Shown in pieces: positions 37,538-43,480 of a stretch of 43,480 nucleotides of DNA. The notes under the pieces were generated by a model, which saw only the letters and a list, made by a program, of their open reading frames with translations, made no database searches and was not told where the DNA came from. This stretch comes from a virus. The translations under genes and the position numbers were made by a program. The stretch is taken from positions 1-43,480 of the IMG/VR virus record IMGVR_UViG_3300034175_000205. One strand, 5' to 3'. The stretch's first letter is position 1, and the number at the start of each line of letters is the position of its first letter.

Positions 37538-37674
37538 TGGTGCGCGACCGCATCGCTCCGCTCGCGCGCATGCTCGCCGAGCCCGCCCTTCGCCCACCCG
37601 CGCACATCTGCGCGACCGTCGCCGCGCCGCGCGCGCCTCACCCTTTTCGCCGCCAGTTTCTCACGAGGGCCTGA
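37537..37674 (+). CDS. Hypothetical short early protein (45 aa)
   Basis: ATG 37537 overlaps the upstream stop (TGATG) and the stop overlaps the next ATG in the same way. It is basic, with several Pro and one Cys (PPAHICATVAAPRAPHPFRR). Support comes mostly from this tight arrangement. Confidence 0.5.
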   Translation: MVRDRIAPLARMLAEPALRPPAHICATVAAPRAPHPFRRQFLTRA

Positions 37675-37838
37675 TGCACATCGTCGACCATGCCAATCCG
37701 CTGCACGATCAGTTCTGCCGCTGCCGGGCGTGCAAGCCCTCCCGCGCGCTGCGCGATCTTCCGCCGACGCGGCGTGTCGAGGTGGCCGCGCTTGGGTTCC
37801 TGGCCCTGGGCGTCGCGACCTGGATCATCGGCCGATGA
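37674..37838 (+). CDS. Small membrane protein with CxCxxC motif (54 aa)
   Basis: ATG 37674 gives MHIVDHANPLHDQFCRCRACKPSRALRDLPPTRR followed by one transmembrane segment (VAALGFLALGVATWIIG) at the C-terminus, a tail-anchor topology. The cysteine motif faces the cytoplasm and could hold zinc. Similar tiny proteins occur in Sphingomonad prophages. Function unknown. Confidence 0.65.
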   Translation: MHIVDHANPLHDQFCRCRACKPSRALRDLPPTRRVEVAALGFLALGVATWIIGR

Positions 37839-38089
37839 GCATCGCCGACCGCGTTCGCGCGATCATCGACGAGCTTCTGCCCGCCAGCGCCGCGCCCGTC
37901 GATGCCCAGACCCTATCGGACCGCGGCGCTGACTTCGCCGACCTGGTCGCGATCGAGGTGGAGATCGAGGCCGCGTTCGGGGTCCGCCTCCCGCTCGACG
38001 ACGCGCTCGACGAGACGACGACGATCTCCGCGGTAATCGCGCAGGTCGAGGTGCTGGTGGCAGCGCGCGGCGAACAGGTGACGCTGTGA
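37835..38089 (+). CDS. Acyl-carrier-protein-like protein without the carrier serine (84 aa)
   Basis: Length and pattern match ACPs: MSIADRVRAIIDELL, then LSDRGADFADLVAIEVEIEAAFGVRLPLDDALDETTTISAVIAQV. In true ACPs the second block is LGADSLDxVELxMxLEExF, where the Ser carries phosphopantetheine. Here DSL is DFA, so the protein should not be modified. It may act as a structural mimic or partner-binding protein. It overlaps both neighbours. Confidence 0.75.
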   Translation: MSIADRVRAIIDELLPASAAPVDAQTLSDRGADFADLVAIEVEIEAAFGVRLPLDDALDETTTISAVIAQVEVLVAARGEQVTL

Positions 38090-38511
38090 CCGCATCCCCC
38101 ACCCCTCCCCTCGGAACCCGCCTGGATGGGGAGGCGCTGGAGGGACCATGGCGAACGGCATATGTCGAGAATGCCGCCACCGCGCGCCGGGCGATGTATC
38201 GCCGCGACGGATCGTTGGTAAGCGATCAGGTGAGCAACTACGATCCGCCGGCGACCGGAGTTCATCTTTGCGGCGTGACCGATGACGACCAGCAGCCGAC
38301 GACGGTTGCCACCTATTGCGCGCCGGCCGACAAAGCGCGGGACCTCTGGCGGGCAGCGCGAGCCGTTGCTGAGTGCAGTAAGGACGAAGCGGATTTCGTT
38401 GTCGACCTGTTCGTTGACGACCAAGTTGAGGACGACTTCTGGAGCAACCGCCAGCTTTGGCCGCGTGCGATTGCCTCTTGGAACGCCCTCTCCCAGGCCA
38501 GCCCCTCATGA
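38086..38511 (+). CDS. Hypothetical early protein (141 aa)
   Basis: Start overlaps the upstream stop (GTGA). It has a short N-terminal beta region (WRTAYVENAATARRAMYRRDGSLVSDQV) and an acidic helical C-terminus (CSKDEADFVVDLFVDDQVEDDFW). No family recognised. Confidence 0.6.
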   Translation: MTASPTPPLGTRLDGEALEGPWRTAYVENAATARRAMYRRDGSLVSDQVSNYDPPATGVHLCGVTDDDQQPTTVATYCAPADKARDLWRAARAVAECSKDEADFVVDLFVDDQVEDDFWSNRQLWPRAIASWNALSQASPS

Positions 38512-38915
38512 TCCTCAACCAAGGACAGGGCGTCCCCGAGACGGAGGTGGCGATCCTGCATGTCCTGCAACACGCGCTGGGCACGGACGAGTATGGACGC
38601 GGCACCCGATATCGCTCGCATTTCGTCTGCGGACCCGGCCATCGCGATCACGACACCTGCGTTGACGCGACCGAACGCGGCCTGATGACCTGCCGAGCTG
38701 CAGTCGGCATATTCGGCGGGGATGACCTGTTCCACGTCACCGACGCGGGCCGGGCGTGGGTCACGGCGAACAGCCCCGCGCCGCCGAAGCTGACCCGCTC
38801 ACAACAACGCTACCAGCGCTTCCGCGATGCCGACAGCAGCTACTCGTTTCGCGAATGGCTCCGGTACGACGCGGCGCGCGAAAAGGAGAACCGGCTATGT
38901 CCGATCCCGTTCTGA
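38508..38915 (+). CDS. Hypothetical early protein (135 aa)
   Basis: ATG 38508 overlaps the upstream stop (ATGA). The C-terminal helix-rich section TRSQQRYQRFRDADSSYSFREWLRYDAARE recurs in small phage proteins. FVCGPGHRDHDTC may bind metal. Its end overlaps the next gene by 19 bases. Confidence 0.6.
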   Translation: MILNQGQGVPETEVAILHVLQHALGTDEYGRGTRYRSHFVCGPGHRDHDTCVDATERGLMTCRAAVGIFGGDDLFHVTDAGRAWVTANSPAPPKLTRSQQRYQRFRDADSSYSFREWLRYDAAREKENRLCPIPF

Positions 38916-39382
38916 CCCACCCCTCTATCCCCCCTTCTTCTAATGCAGGGAGCGATGACGCCCTGTGGTGCATGCATGTCACCGGCATGGACGACGTGCA
39001 TCCCGCCCCGGATCGTGCGACCGCGCAACTGTGGGCCGCGCAGTGGACGATATTCTGGCATCGCCGCAATCCGGTCCCGCACTACCACGACCCGCTGATG
39101 AACTTCACCGTCGCTCGGTGGCCGTGGGACGCTGAGACTCACGCCGCTAGCTTGGCCGCGTCGATTGCGGACAACACGTTCCCGGTAGACCCGCTAGCCG
39201 CCCATGCGTCCACTCCCTCCGACCAATCCGCCGCACGGGCGGAGGGGCGACGCGAGGAACGTCAGCACATTCTAAGCGAGGCCCGTCGATCGCTGCGGCT
39301 CATCCGGGGCTGCTTGGAATGCAACGCCGACGACGAGCGCAAATGGGCGAACACAATCCGTTGGCTGGAGGCGTTGGCATGA
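38897..39382 (+). CDS. Hypothetical early protein (161 aa)
   Basis: ATG 38897 has AGGAG eight bases upstream. The block MHVTGMDDVHPAPDRATAQLWAAQWT is common in small alphaproteobacterial phage proteins. The C-terminus is a helix with CLECNADDERKW. Function unknown. Confidence 0.65.
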   Translation: MSDPVLTHPSIPPSSNAGSDDALWCMHVTGMDDVHPAPDRATAQLWAAQWTIFWHRRNPVPHYHDPLMNFTVARWPWDAETHAASLAASIADNTFPVDPLAAHASTPSDQSAARAEGRREERQHILSEARRSLRLIRGCLECNADDERKWANTIRWLEALA

Positions 39383-39507
39383 TGGGTCGCAAGCCCCGCC
39401 CAGACACGCGCAGGCGCTGTTTTCGACCTTGCCGTCCCGGATCATTTTGCCGGTGCAAAGGACAAATTGTCCCAGAAGTTCGTGATGAGAAAGGCAAGGA
39501 AACGTGA
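39379..39507 (+). CDS. Short cysteine-rich early protein (42 aa)
   Basis: ATG 39379 overlaps the upstream stop (ATGA). The protein is basic with CFRPCRPGSFCRC, four cysteines in twelve residues, a likely zinc knuckle. Its stop overlaps the start of the next gene (GTGA). Confidence 0.5.
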   Translation: MMGRKPRPDTRRRCFRPCRPGSFCRCKGQIVPEVRDEKGKET

Positions 39508-39851
39508 CCATGTTGCTGACCCTCGTCGCAGGCCACGCGCTCTGCGACTACCCACTACAGGGCGATTTTCTCGCCAAGGCCAAAAATCGTAACGCGCCAA
39601 TCCCCGGCGTGCCCTGGTATCAGGCGCTAGGGGCGCACGCGGTGATCCACGGTGGCATGGTCGCGCTGGTGACGCGCTCTCCATTGCTCGGCCTAGTCGA
39701 GACGGTGATCCACGCCGCGATCGACGACGCCAAGTGCCGGGGCAAGCTGTCCTACAATCAGGATCAGGCCATCCACCTAGCGTGCAAGCTGGCGTGGGCG
39801 CTGATCGCACGGAGGCCCGACCTCCCATCCCCGAAAGGTGACGCACAGTGA
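39504..39851 (+). CDS. DUF3307 membrane protein (115 aa)
   Basis: The pattern HALCDYPLQGDFLAKAKN, ALGAHAVIHGGMVALV and VIHAAIDDAKCRG is the DUF3307 family, integral membrane proteins with conserved His/Asp in helices, often found on phages. Role unknown. Starts at GTG 39504. Confidence 0.8.
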   Translation: MTMLLTLVAGHALCDYPLQGDFLAKAKNRNAPIPGVPWYQALGAHAVIHGGMVALVTRSPLLGLVETVIHAAIDDAKCRGKLSYNQDQAIHLACKLAWALIARRPDLPSPKGDAQ

Positions 39852-40072
39852 GCGACCGCGCCATCAAGCGAGCACTCGCTGACCTGACAGATGCGCAGAA
39901 GCGGGTACTGGCGTCCGCCAAGCCGACGCTCGACGCCCGCATACTCGTGCCCGCGCGCGTGGAGCGAAAGTCATGGCCGCAAGGGATCGTTGACACGTAT
40001 TCGGTCGCGTTCCGGCGTGTGACGCCGTTCGGTTTGACCGTCCGCCAGCAGCTTTCGGAGACTCCCGCATGA
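39848..40072 (+). CDS. Hypothetical early protein (74 aa)
   Basis: GTG 39848 overlaps the DUF3307 stop. One helical N-terminus (RAIKRALADLTDAQKRVLAS) and a strand-like C-terminus (GIVDTYSVAFRRVTPFGLTVRQ). No family recognised. Confidence 0.6.
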   Translation: MSDRAIKRALADLTDAQKRVLASAKPTLDARILVPARVERKSWPQGIVDTYSVAFRRVTPFGLTVRQQLSETPA

Positions 40073-40449
40073 CCAATCAACCGATCTCCCGCGAGGAGGT
40101 GGCGCGGCTGCGCGAGCTGCTGGCGGCGCACGAGGCCTGGCCAGCAGATCGCGGTCCGCCCGCGTGGGCATGGGCAAGGGGGTGGACCACTTTCCATACC
40201 GCCAATCGCGCGCGCCAGGCTCTGCTCGCCCGTCTCCCCGCCCTTCTCGACGCGGCCGACCGCCTAGCCGCCCCGACCGATGCGGGAGAGGCGAGCGAGC
40301 GGGTGCGGGAAGCTCTGTCCGACCTGCTGCCCGCGCCATTGTGCGGCGAGGCTTGGGACCTGCCCGACAGCAATACCGTCGCAATCACTATCACATTCGG
40401 CAAGCTCCGTGCTGCCCGCGCCGCCCTGAAAGGACCAACCCATGGATAA
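40069..40449 (+). CDS. Hypothetical early protein (126 aa)
   Basis: ATG 40069 overlaps the upstream stop (ATGA). It has helical N- and C-termini (SREEVARLRELLAAHE; TFGKLRAARAALKGP) with WAWARGWTTFHTAN in between. Its stop lies within the first copy of the 18-bp direct repeat, where the Lar-like gene probably once began. Confidence 0.6.
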   Translation: MTNQPISREEVARLRELLAAHEAWPADRGPPAWAWARGWTTFHTANRARQALLARLPALLDAADRLAAPTDAGEASERVREALSDLLPAPLCGEAWDLPDSNTVAITITFGKLRAARAALKGPTHG

Positions 40450-40460
40450 GCCCAGCATGG
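40443..40460 (+). repeat. 18-bp direct repeat, copy 1
   Basis: TGGATAAGCCCAGCATGG, identical to copy 2 at 40924-40941, flanks the reverse-oriented cassette. With the base before it this copy gives an ATG overlapping the upstream stop, the usual arrangement in this operon, so it is likely the ancestral start of the Lar-like gene. Confidence 0.85.
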
Positions 40461-40464
40461 GCCT

Positions 40465-40620
40465 CTACAGCCCGAGCGCTCCTCGCAGGAGGTCGTCATA
40501 TGTCCTGCCCGATGCATCCTTGGCTGCGATCACGTCGGGAGACAGTCGAGTGCTGATGGTGCGCTTGGCCCCGTCGCCTTTGGAGGGGCGGCCGGGGCGG
40601 CGTTTGGGCTCAGCGGGCAT
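40465..40620 (-). CDS. Ribbon-helix-helix protein with basic arm (51 aa)
   Basis: ATG 40620 lies within the end of the upstream gene (11-base overlap). KRRPGRPSKGDGAKR is an AT-hook-like basic arm, followed by the RHH pattern TISTRLSPDVIAAKDASGRTYDDLLRGAL. It is probably an autorepressor acting on the two palindromic operators at 40859-40903. Antitoxin proteins often look like this, but the partner gene is not a recognised toxin. Confidence 0.68.
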   Translation of the reverse strand: MPAEPKRRPGRPSKGDGAKRTISTRLSPDVIAAKDASGRTYDDLLRGALGL

Positions 40621-40816
40621 CGCGCCAGCCCTTGCGACCCACAGTACCGGTCGAGACGACGACCGGGCCGTGCGTGTTGGTGTGTTCGGCGATGCGGATG
40701 CGATCACCGATGTATCCTCCGTCGAACTCGCGCCGGGCGCGGACCTTGGCAGCGATGAGCGTTGGGGCGTCGAAGCTGATCTCACGGGCGTCAATGGCGG
40801 CGGTGTAGGTGGTCAT
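40610..40816 (-). CDS. Cassette partner protein (68 aa)
   Basis: ATG 40816 has AGGAG seven bases upstream and a strong promoter. The sequence MTTYTAAIDAREISFDAPTLIAAKVRARREFDGGYIGDRIRIAE is mixed alpha/beta with no known toxin motif; it has the flavour of a small strand-helix-strand protein that makes DNA or protein contacts. Only its pairing with the RHH gene suggests a joint function. Confidence 0.65.
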   Translation of the reverse strand: MTTYTAAIDAREISFDAPTLIAAKVRARREFDGGYIGDRIRIAEHTNTHGPVVVSTGTVGRKGWRDAR

Positions 40817-40855
40817 TTAATGTCTCCTGGTCGGGCCTCCGTGGCCGATGCACAG

Positions 40856-40884
40856 GTAATAAGCGCACATGCACTTATCGTCAA
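40856..40884 (-). promoter_or_regulatory. Promoter of the RHH cassette
   Basis: TTGACG (40884-40879), 17-base spacer and TATTAC (40861-40856), leftward. One operator fills the spacer and the other lies directly upstream. Confidence 0.65.
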
Positions 40885-40903
40885 TAGCGCAAATGCGTTT
40901 ATT
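40859..40903. promoter_or_regulatory. Two palindromic operators
   Basis: Site 1 (40859-40878) and site 2 (40883-40903) share AGCGCA-n-ATGC followed two bases later by TTAT, 14 of 17 positions identical, 24 bases apart. Both are imperfect palindromes. They straddle the -35 of the cassette promoter and could also limit rightward reading into the Lar-like gene. Confidence 0.6.
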
Positions 40904-40922
40904 TCGCGCAAAGGAGATTATT

Positions 40923-41651
40923 GTGGATAAGCCCAGCATGGCCGGGGATGCGGAGGCGTTGAAACCATGTCCTAGATGCAGCGGACAAGCGTTCGTGACG
41001 ATCAACTTCGGCGTATGGTGCCAGCAGGACAGGTGCCTGACTTTGCCGCCGCGGTTGGATCGTGCCGAAGCCATTGCCGCCTGGAACACGCGCGAAGCAT
41101 CCGAGCACCCCGCGCCGGTGGGGTCAGTGGATGGGGAGCGGCTGACCACCCGGTACGAGTTAGAATGGCGCAACGGTGGCGAGTGGAAGCGACCCGGTGG
41201 CGGGGGCTTCCGCGACGGGTTGCATAGGACGCAATCACTAACCGATCGCGAAGAAGCGTTTCGCGAGATGGCGAGTGAGAACGCGCGGTGGGTAGATACT
41301 GCCGAGCATCGCATTGTCGAAATCACCGAACGCGTGATCGGTCACGCGTCCGATAAGGGGCGGCACGTGATTACCGACTCCGCCCTCGCCACCCCTTCAA
41401 GCGAACCGATCGCAGCGGAGCCGACAGTCGCGATCCCGAAACGCTTGGTTGATTTCCTGATGGGTGCGGGCGAGCTGGAAGGATGTCACTTCGGGGAGAT
41501 GGAGCGCGGCTACGGACATCGCGGCCGGTTCTGGTGGCGAGCCCTTCTTGCTGCGGCGATGCGATCGGCTTCGAGTTCCGCCCTACCCCTCACCGGATCG
41601 GAGCCGAGCGCAGACGCCATCGCCGCCACCGGCAAGGGAGAGGGGGCATGA
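40923..41651 (+). CDS. Lar-like restriction alleviation protein (242 aa)
   Basis: GTG 40923 has AAAGGAG six bases upstream. Residues about 10-55 (ALKPCPRCSGQAFVTINFGVWCQQDRC, then RLDRAEAIAAWNTR) match the zinc-binding Lar family, which in lambdoid prophages counters type I restriction. The long C-terminal part is not conserved in Lar and contains SFDFL-type helices near KRLVDFLMGAGELEG. The N-terminal codons lie in the second copy of the 18-bp repeat. Confidence 0.75.
   Translation: MDKPSMAGDAEALKPCPRCSGQAFVTINFGVWCQQDRCLTLPPRLDRAEAIAAWNTREASEHPAPVGSVDGERLTTRYELEWRNGGEWKRPGGGGFRDGLHRTQSLTDREEAFREMASENARWVDTAEHRIVEITERVIGHASDKGRHVITDSALATPSSEPIAAEPTVAIPKRLVDFLMGAGELEGCHFGEMERGYGHRGRFWWRALLAAAMRSASSSALPLTGSEPSADAIAATGKGEGA
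40924..40941 (+). repeat. 18-bp direct repeat, copy 2
   Basis: Identical to 40443-40460 and in frame at the start of the present Lar-like gene. The copies are 481 bases apart and bracket the inverted two-gene cassette. Confidence 0.85.
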
Positions 41652-41773
41652 GCCGTCCGATCGCCGCCATCGCGCTCTACATCATCGCGCTTTGCCAAAT
41701 TAGTAGCTGCACTGCTGCTCAGGAGCAAAGCCGCGCCGTCCAACGAATCTCGTATCAGGAGCGGTGCAAGTGA
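41648..41773 (+). CDS. Small putative lipoprotein (41 aa)
   Basis: ATG 41648 overlaps the upstream stop (ATGA). The sequence MSRPIAAIALYIIALCQISSCTAAQEQ has a short hydrophobic core and an ISSC lipobox-like end. The mature part would be about 20 residues. An outer-membrane spanin (Rz1-like) is conceivable but it sits in the early region, far from the lysis group. Confidence 0.5.
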   Translation: MSRPIAAIALYIIALCQISSCTAAQEQSRAVQRISYQERCK

Positions 41774-41982
41774 CGGCCCCCAACACCCCCGAGCCTGTCG
41801 ACGGGCTGGTGGAGCGTGAGGCCGATGCTTTCTTGGTAGAGTGGGTGAAAGCTGGCGAGACCTGGGTGCTGGCTCATGCTGACGAGCCGACCGCCGTTGA
41901 CCACGCGCGGCGCGTCGGCGGCACCTGTACGCCGTTGTACCGCACCCCCACCCCCGACCTTTCGCATAGGAGGGGAGAGTAG
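41770..41982 (+). CDS. Hypothetical protein (70 aa)
   Basis: GTG 41770 overlaps the lipoprotein stop (GTGA). It contains GLVEREADAFLVEWVKAGETWVLAHADEPTAVDHARRVGG. No family recognised. Its stop overlaps the next gene by one base. Confidence 0.6.
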   Translation: MTAPNTPEPVDGLVEREADAFLVEWVKAGETWVLAHADEPTAVDHARRVGGTCTPLYRTPTPDLSHRRGE

Positions 41983-42215
41983 TGGGCGTCCCGCTCGAAC
42001 GTTTCCCCAATTGGCCCGTCGCGATGAACCGCGACCTCGCGCTCGCCTATACCGGCGTGGCGGAGACCCAGCTGCGCGAATGGGAGCGGTGCGGCCGAGT
42101 GCGGTTCCGGCCGCGCGGGCCCCGCGGCGAGCATATCGCGCCGCGCGCGGATTTGGACGCCGCGCTGGGCGCCTTGTTCGACACGGTAGCCGACGACGGG
42201 CCGATCGAGTTCTGA
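41982..42215 (+). CDS. Excisionase/AlpA-like DNA-binding protein (77 aa)
   Basis: GTG 41982. The block MNRDLALAYTGVAETQLREWERCGRVRFRPRGPRGEHIAPRADLDAAL has a MerR/Xis-type winged helix (entry helix, recognition helix, then a basic wing). Position directly before and overlapping the integrase (TGATG) supports a role as directionality factor. Confidence 0.75.
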   Translation: MGVPLERFPNWPVAMNRDLALAYTGVAETQLREWERCGRVRFRPRGPRGEHIAPRADLDAALGALFDTVADDGPIEF

Positions 42216-43480
42216 TGGCGATGATGCGCCTGCCTGCCTATGTGCGCGCGACGAAGCTGTCGGGCGGCCGGACCGGCTATTATTGGGAACTGCCGCCCTG
42301 GGCGCGGCCCGAACGGGACCCGGCGACCGGGGCCGAGGCGCCGCGCGTCCGCCACGGTCGGCCCTGCCTCCTGCACTCCGAGGCGCTCGGCGCTGACCTC
42401 GCTGCGGCGATTGTGAAGGCCGACCTGCTCAACACCGCGCTCGCCGAGTGGCGCACCGGGCACGGCGGGGGCGAAGCGAAGATCCTGCCCGGCTCCGTCG
42501 ACTGGCTGTTCGCCTGGTATCGGGACCAGGAGCGGTTCAGGAAGAACGCGCACAAAACACGCGCCGACTATTCGAAGCTGATGAACATGCTCGCCGCGCT
42601 CGACACGAAGGGCGGGCAGCCGCTCGGCCGCCGCGCCGCGAAGCAGATCGACGCCACCTCGGCGGACAAGCTCTATGCCCGCCTCCGCCGCGAGACGGGC
42701 GAGCGCCAGGCGACCTATGCCATGCAGGTTTGCAGGCTGATCTGGACCTGGGCGGTACGCCACAAGCGCACCACCGGCGTGACCGAGAACCCGTTTGCCG
42801 GCATGGGGCTGAAGAGCACTGCCGCGAAGGGCAATCGGCCGACCTCGCGGACGGAATACGACCTGTACCGAAAGACCGCGCGCGCGCTCGGATTCCAGTC
42901 GATGGCGACCGCCGCCGCGCTGGTATTCGAATGCTGCCAGCGGGTCTCCGACGCCTTCGGCTTCGAGGACCCTGATGACAGGGAAAGCCGCGGCATTCCG
43001 TTCGACGGCTACGTGGCGGGCGAGCGGATCACGCTGGTCCAGGCCAAGACCGGCAACCTGGTCGTGCTGCCGCTCTATGCCGAAGTTCCCGGCGAGGAGG
43101 GCAAGGTCGAGCGCGTCCCGCTTTACCCCGAGCTGGAGGAGGAGCTTGCGCGCGCCCAAGCTGTCAGGCGCGCGGGGCAGGATCTGATCGTTGTCGAGGA
43201 GCGCTCCGGGCAACCGTACAAGGAGCGGCGCATGTCGACCGTCCACCGCGCGATCTGCGTCGAGGCCAAGCTGCCGAAGTCCATGACCTTCACCGGCTTT
43301 CGTCATGGCGGCATCACCGAACTGGGCGATGCTGGTGTCGACGACGTGCGCGCCGTCTCGGGTCACAAGACGCTCGCGGTGACCGCCATCTACAACAAGG
43401 CCAGCGAGGAGAAGGCGCGGCGCATCGCGGCAACCCGGCGGGCGCATGTCGAGGCGCTCGGTGCGCTGGACGGGCGGTGA
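42215..43480 (+). CDS. int: Tyrosine integrase (421 aa)
   Basis: The catalytic domain shows Arg243 (CCQRVSDAF), Lys278 in the beta hairpin (QAKTGN), Arg363 (FTGFRHGG), His384 (SGHKTL) and nucleophile Tyr393 (AIYNKAS). The box II position usually held by His is Thr360 here, as in related alphaproteobacterial integrases. The SAM-like core-binding domain spans about 90-200. The enzyme integrates and, with an excisionase, excises the prophage. The stop codon is the last codon of the window, so att lies just outside. Confidence 0.93.
   Translation: MAMMRLPAYVRATKLSGGRTGYYWELPPWARPERDPATGAEAPRVRHGRPCLLHSEALGADLAAAIVKADLLNTALAEWRTGHGGGEAKILPGSVDWLFAWYRDQERFRKNAHKTRADYSKLMNMLAALDTKGGQPLGRRAAKQIDATSADKLYARLRRETGERQATYAMQVCRLIWTWAVRHKRTTGVTENPFAGMGLKSTAAKGNRPTSRTEYDLYRKTARALGFQSMATAAALVFECCQRVSDAFGFEDPDDRESRGIPFDGYVAGERITLVQAKTGNLVVLPLYAEVPGEEGKVERVPLYPELEEELARAQAVRRAGQDLIVVEERSGQPYKERRMSTVHRAICVEAKLPKSMTFTGFRHGGITELGDAGVDDVRAVSGHKTLAVTAIYNKASEEKARRIAATRRAHVEALGALDGR

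Noticed and set aside
40465-40816. Firm toxin-antitoxin call for the RHH cassette
   Set aside because: The 68-residue partner has no toxin motif and the gene order alone is not enough.
40442-40930. Rightward frame from the first repeat copy (MDKPSMGLYSPS...)
   Set aside because: After the repeat it runs antisense through the RHH cassette; it is the interrupted start of the old Lar-like gene, not a gene now.
43400-43480. Attachment site at the right end
   Set aside because: The window ends at the integrase stop; no repeat of this end was found by eye near the left end, and att cannot be defined.
1-43480. tRNA or rRNA genes
   Set aside because: No cloverleaf or conserved rRNA segment was noticed, although a tRNA scan could not be run.

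Overview
The window is almost entirely one temperate, tailed (siphovirus-like) prophage in a GC-rich alphaproteobacterium, most likely a member of the Sphingomonadales. This rests on the high GC content, the style of the phage proteins, and two direct-repeat sites of the form GTTC-N7-GTTC, which is the known alphaproteobacterial LexA box. The last gene, ending at base 43480, is a tyrosine integrase, so the right attachment site lies just outside. No tRNA, rRNA, IS element or CRISPR array was seen.

Layout. (a) 1-1010: a small left-end block with a rightward hypothetical gene and a LexA-box promoter between a small zinc-binding gene and a helix-turn-helix gene. (b) 1003-26639, all leftward apart from one small regulator: late genes. 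Read in transcription order (right to left) they are terminase small and large subunits, gpW, portal, a protease/capsid fusion, DUF2190, head completion proteins, tail tube, tail assembly chaperone with a -1 frameshift site, a foreign-looking cassette, tape measure, tail tip proteins, a beta-propeller/YadA-head fibre, a lysis group and an SGNH-esterase tail fibre. (c) 26728-34920, leftward: early genes, most of which overlap by 4 to 11 bases (Cro-like regulator, small regulators and zinc proteins, a helicase-methyltransferase fusion, an O-like initiator with iterons inside it, a P-like gene, a NusG paralogue, a HIRAN protein). (d) 34921-36224: the immunity region. It holds a Cro-like gene, a repressor-like HTH gene without a self-cleavage domain, and a PAS-domain gene under a perfect LexA box that overlaps the repressor gene tail to tail. 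(e) 36225-43480, rightward: accessory early genes, excisionase-like gene and integrase, interrupted by a small reverse-oriented ribbon-helix-helix cassette.

How the parts work together (inference). Two promoters, leftward at 34.93 kb and rightward at 36.16 kb, carry the same operator, TGTRYTC-N5-GAATACA, between -35 and -10, as in a lambda-type switch. The repressor candidate cannot be cleaved by RecA, so SOS induction probably runs through the LexA-controlled PAS protein. Leftward transcription would then cross replication genes and make the NusG paralogue, a good candidate for the antiterminator needed to read about 26 kb of late genes. Replication probably starts at five perfect 13-bp iterons plus a 12-bp hairpin inside the O-like gene.

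The most novel-looking parts are: the PAS/LexA induction module; the 14.5-16.6 kb cassette (PD-(D/E)XK protein, secreted protein, membrane protein and its own ribbon-helix-helix regulator with a 9-bp repeat array); the ribbon-helix-helix cassette that duplicated the start of a Lar-like gene; and an acyl-carrier-protein-like gene without the carrier serine.
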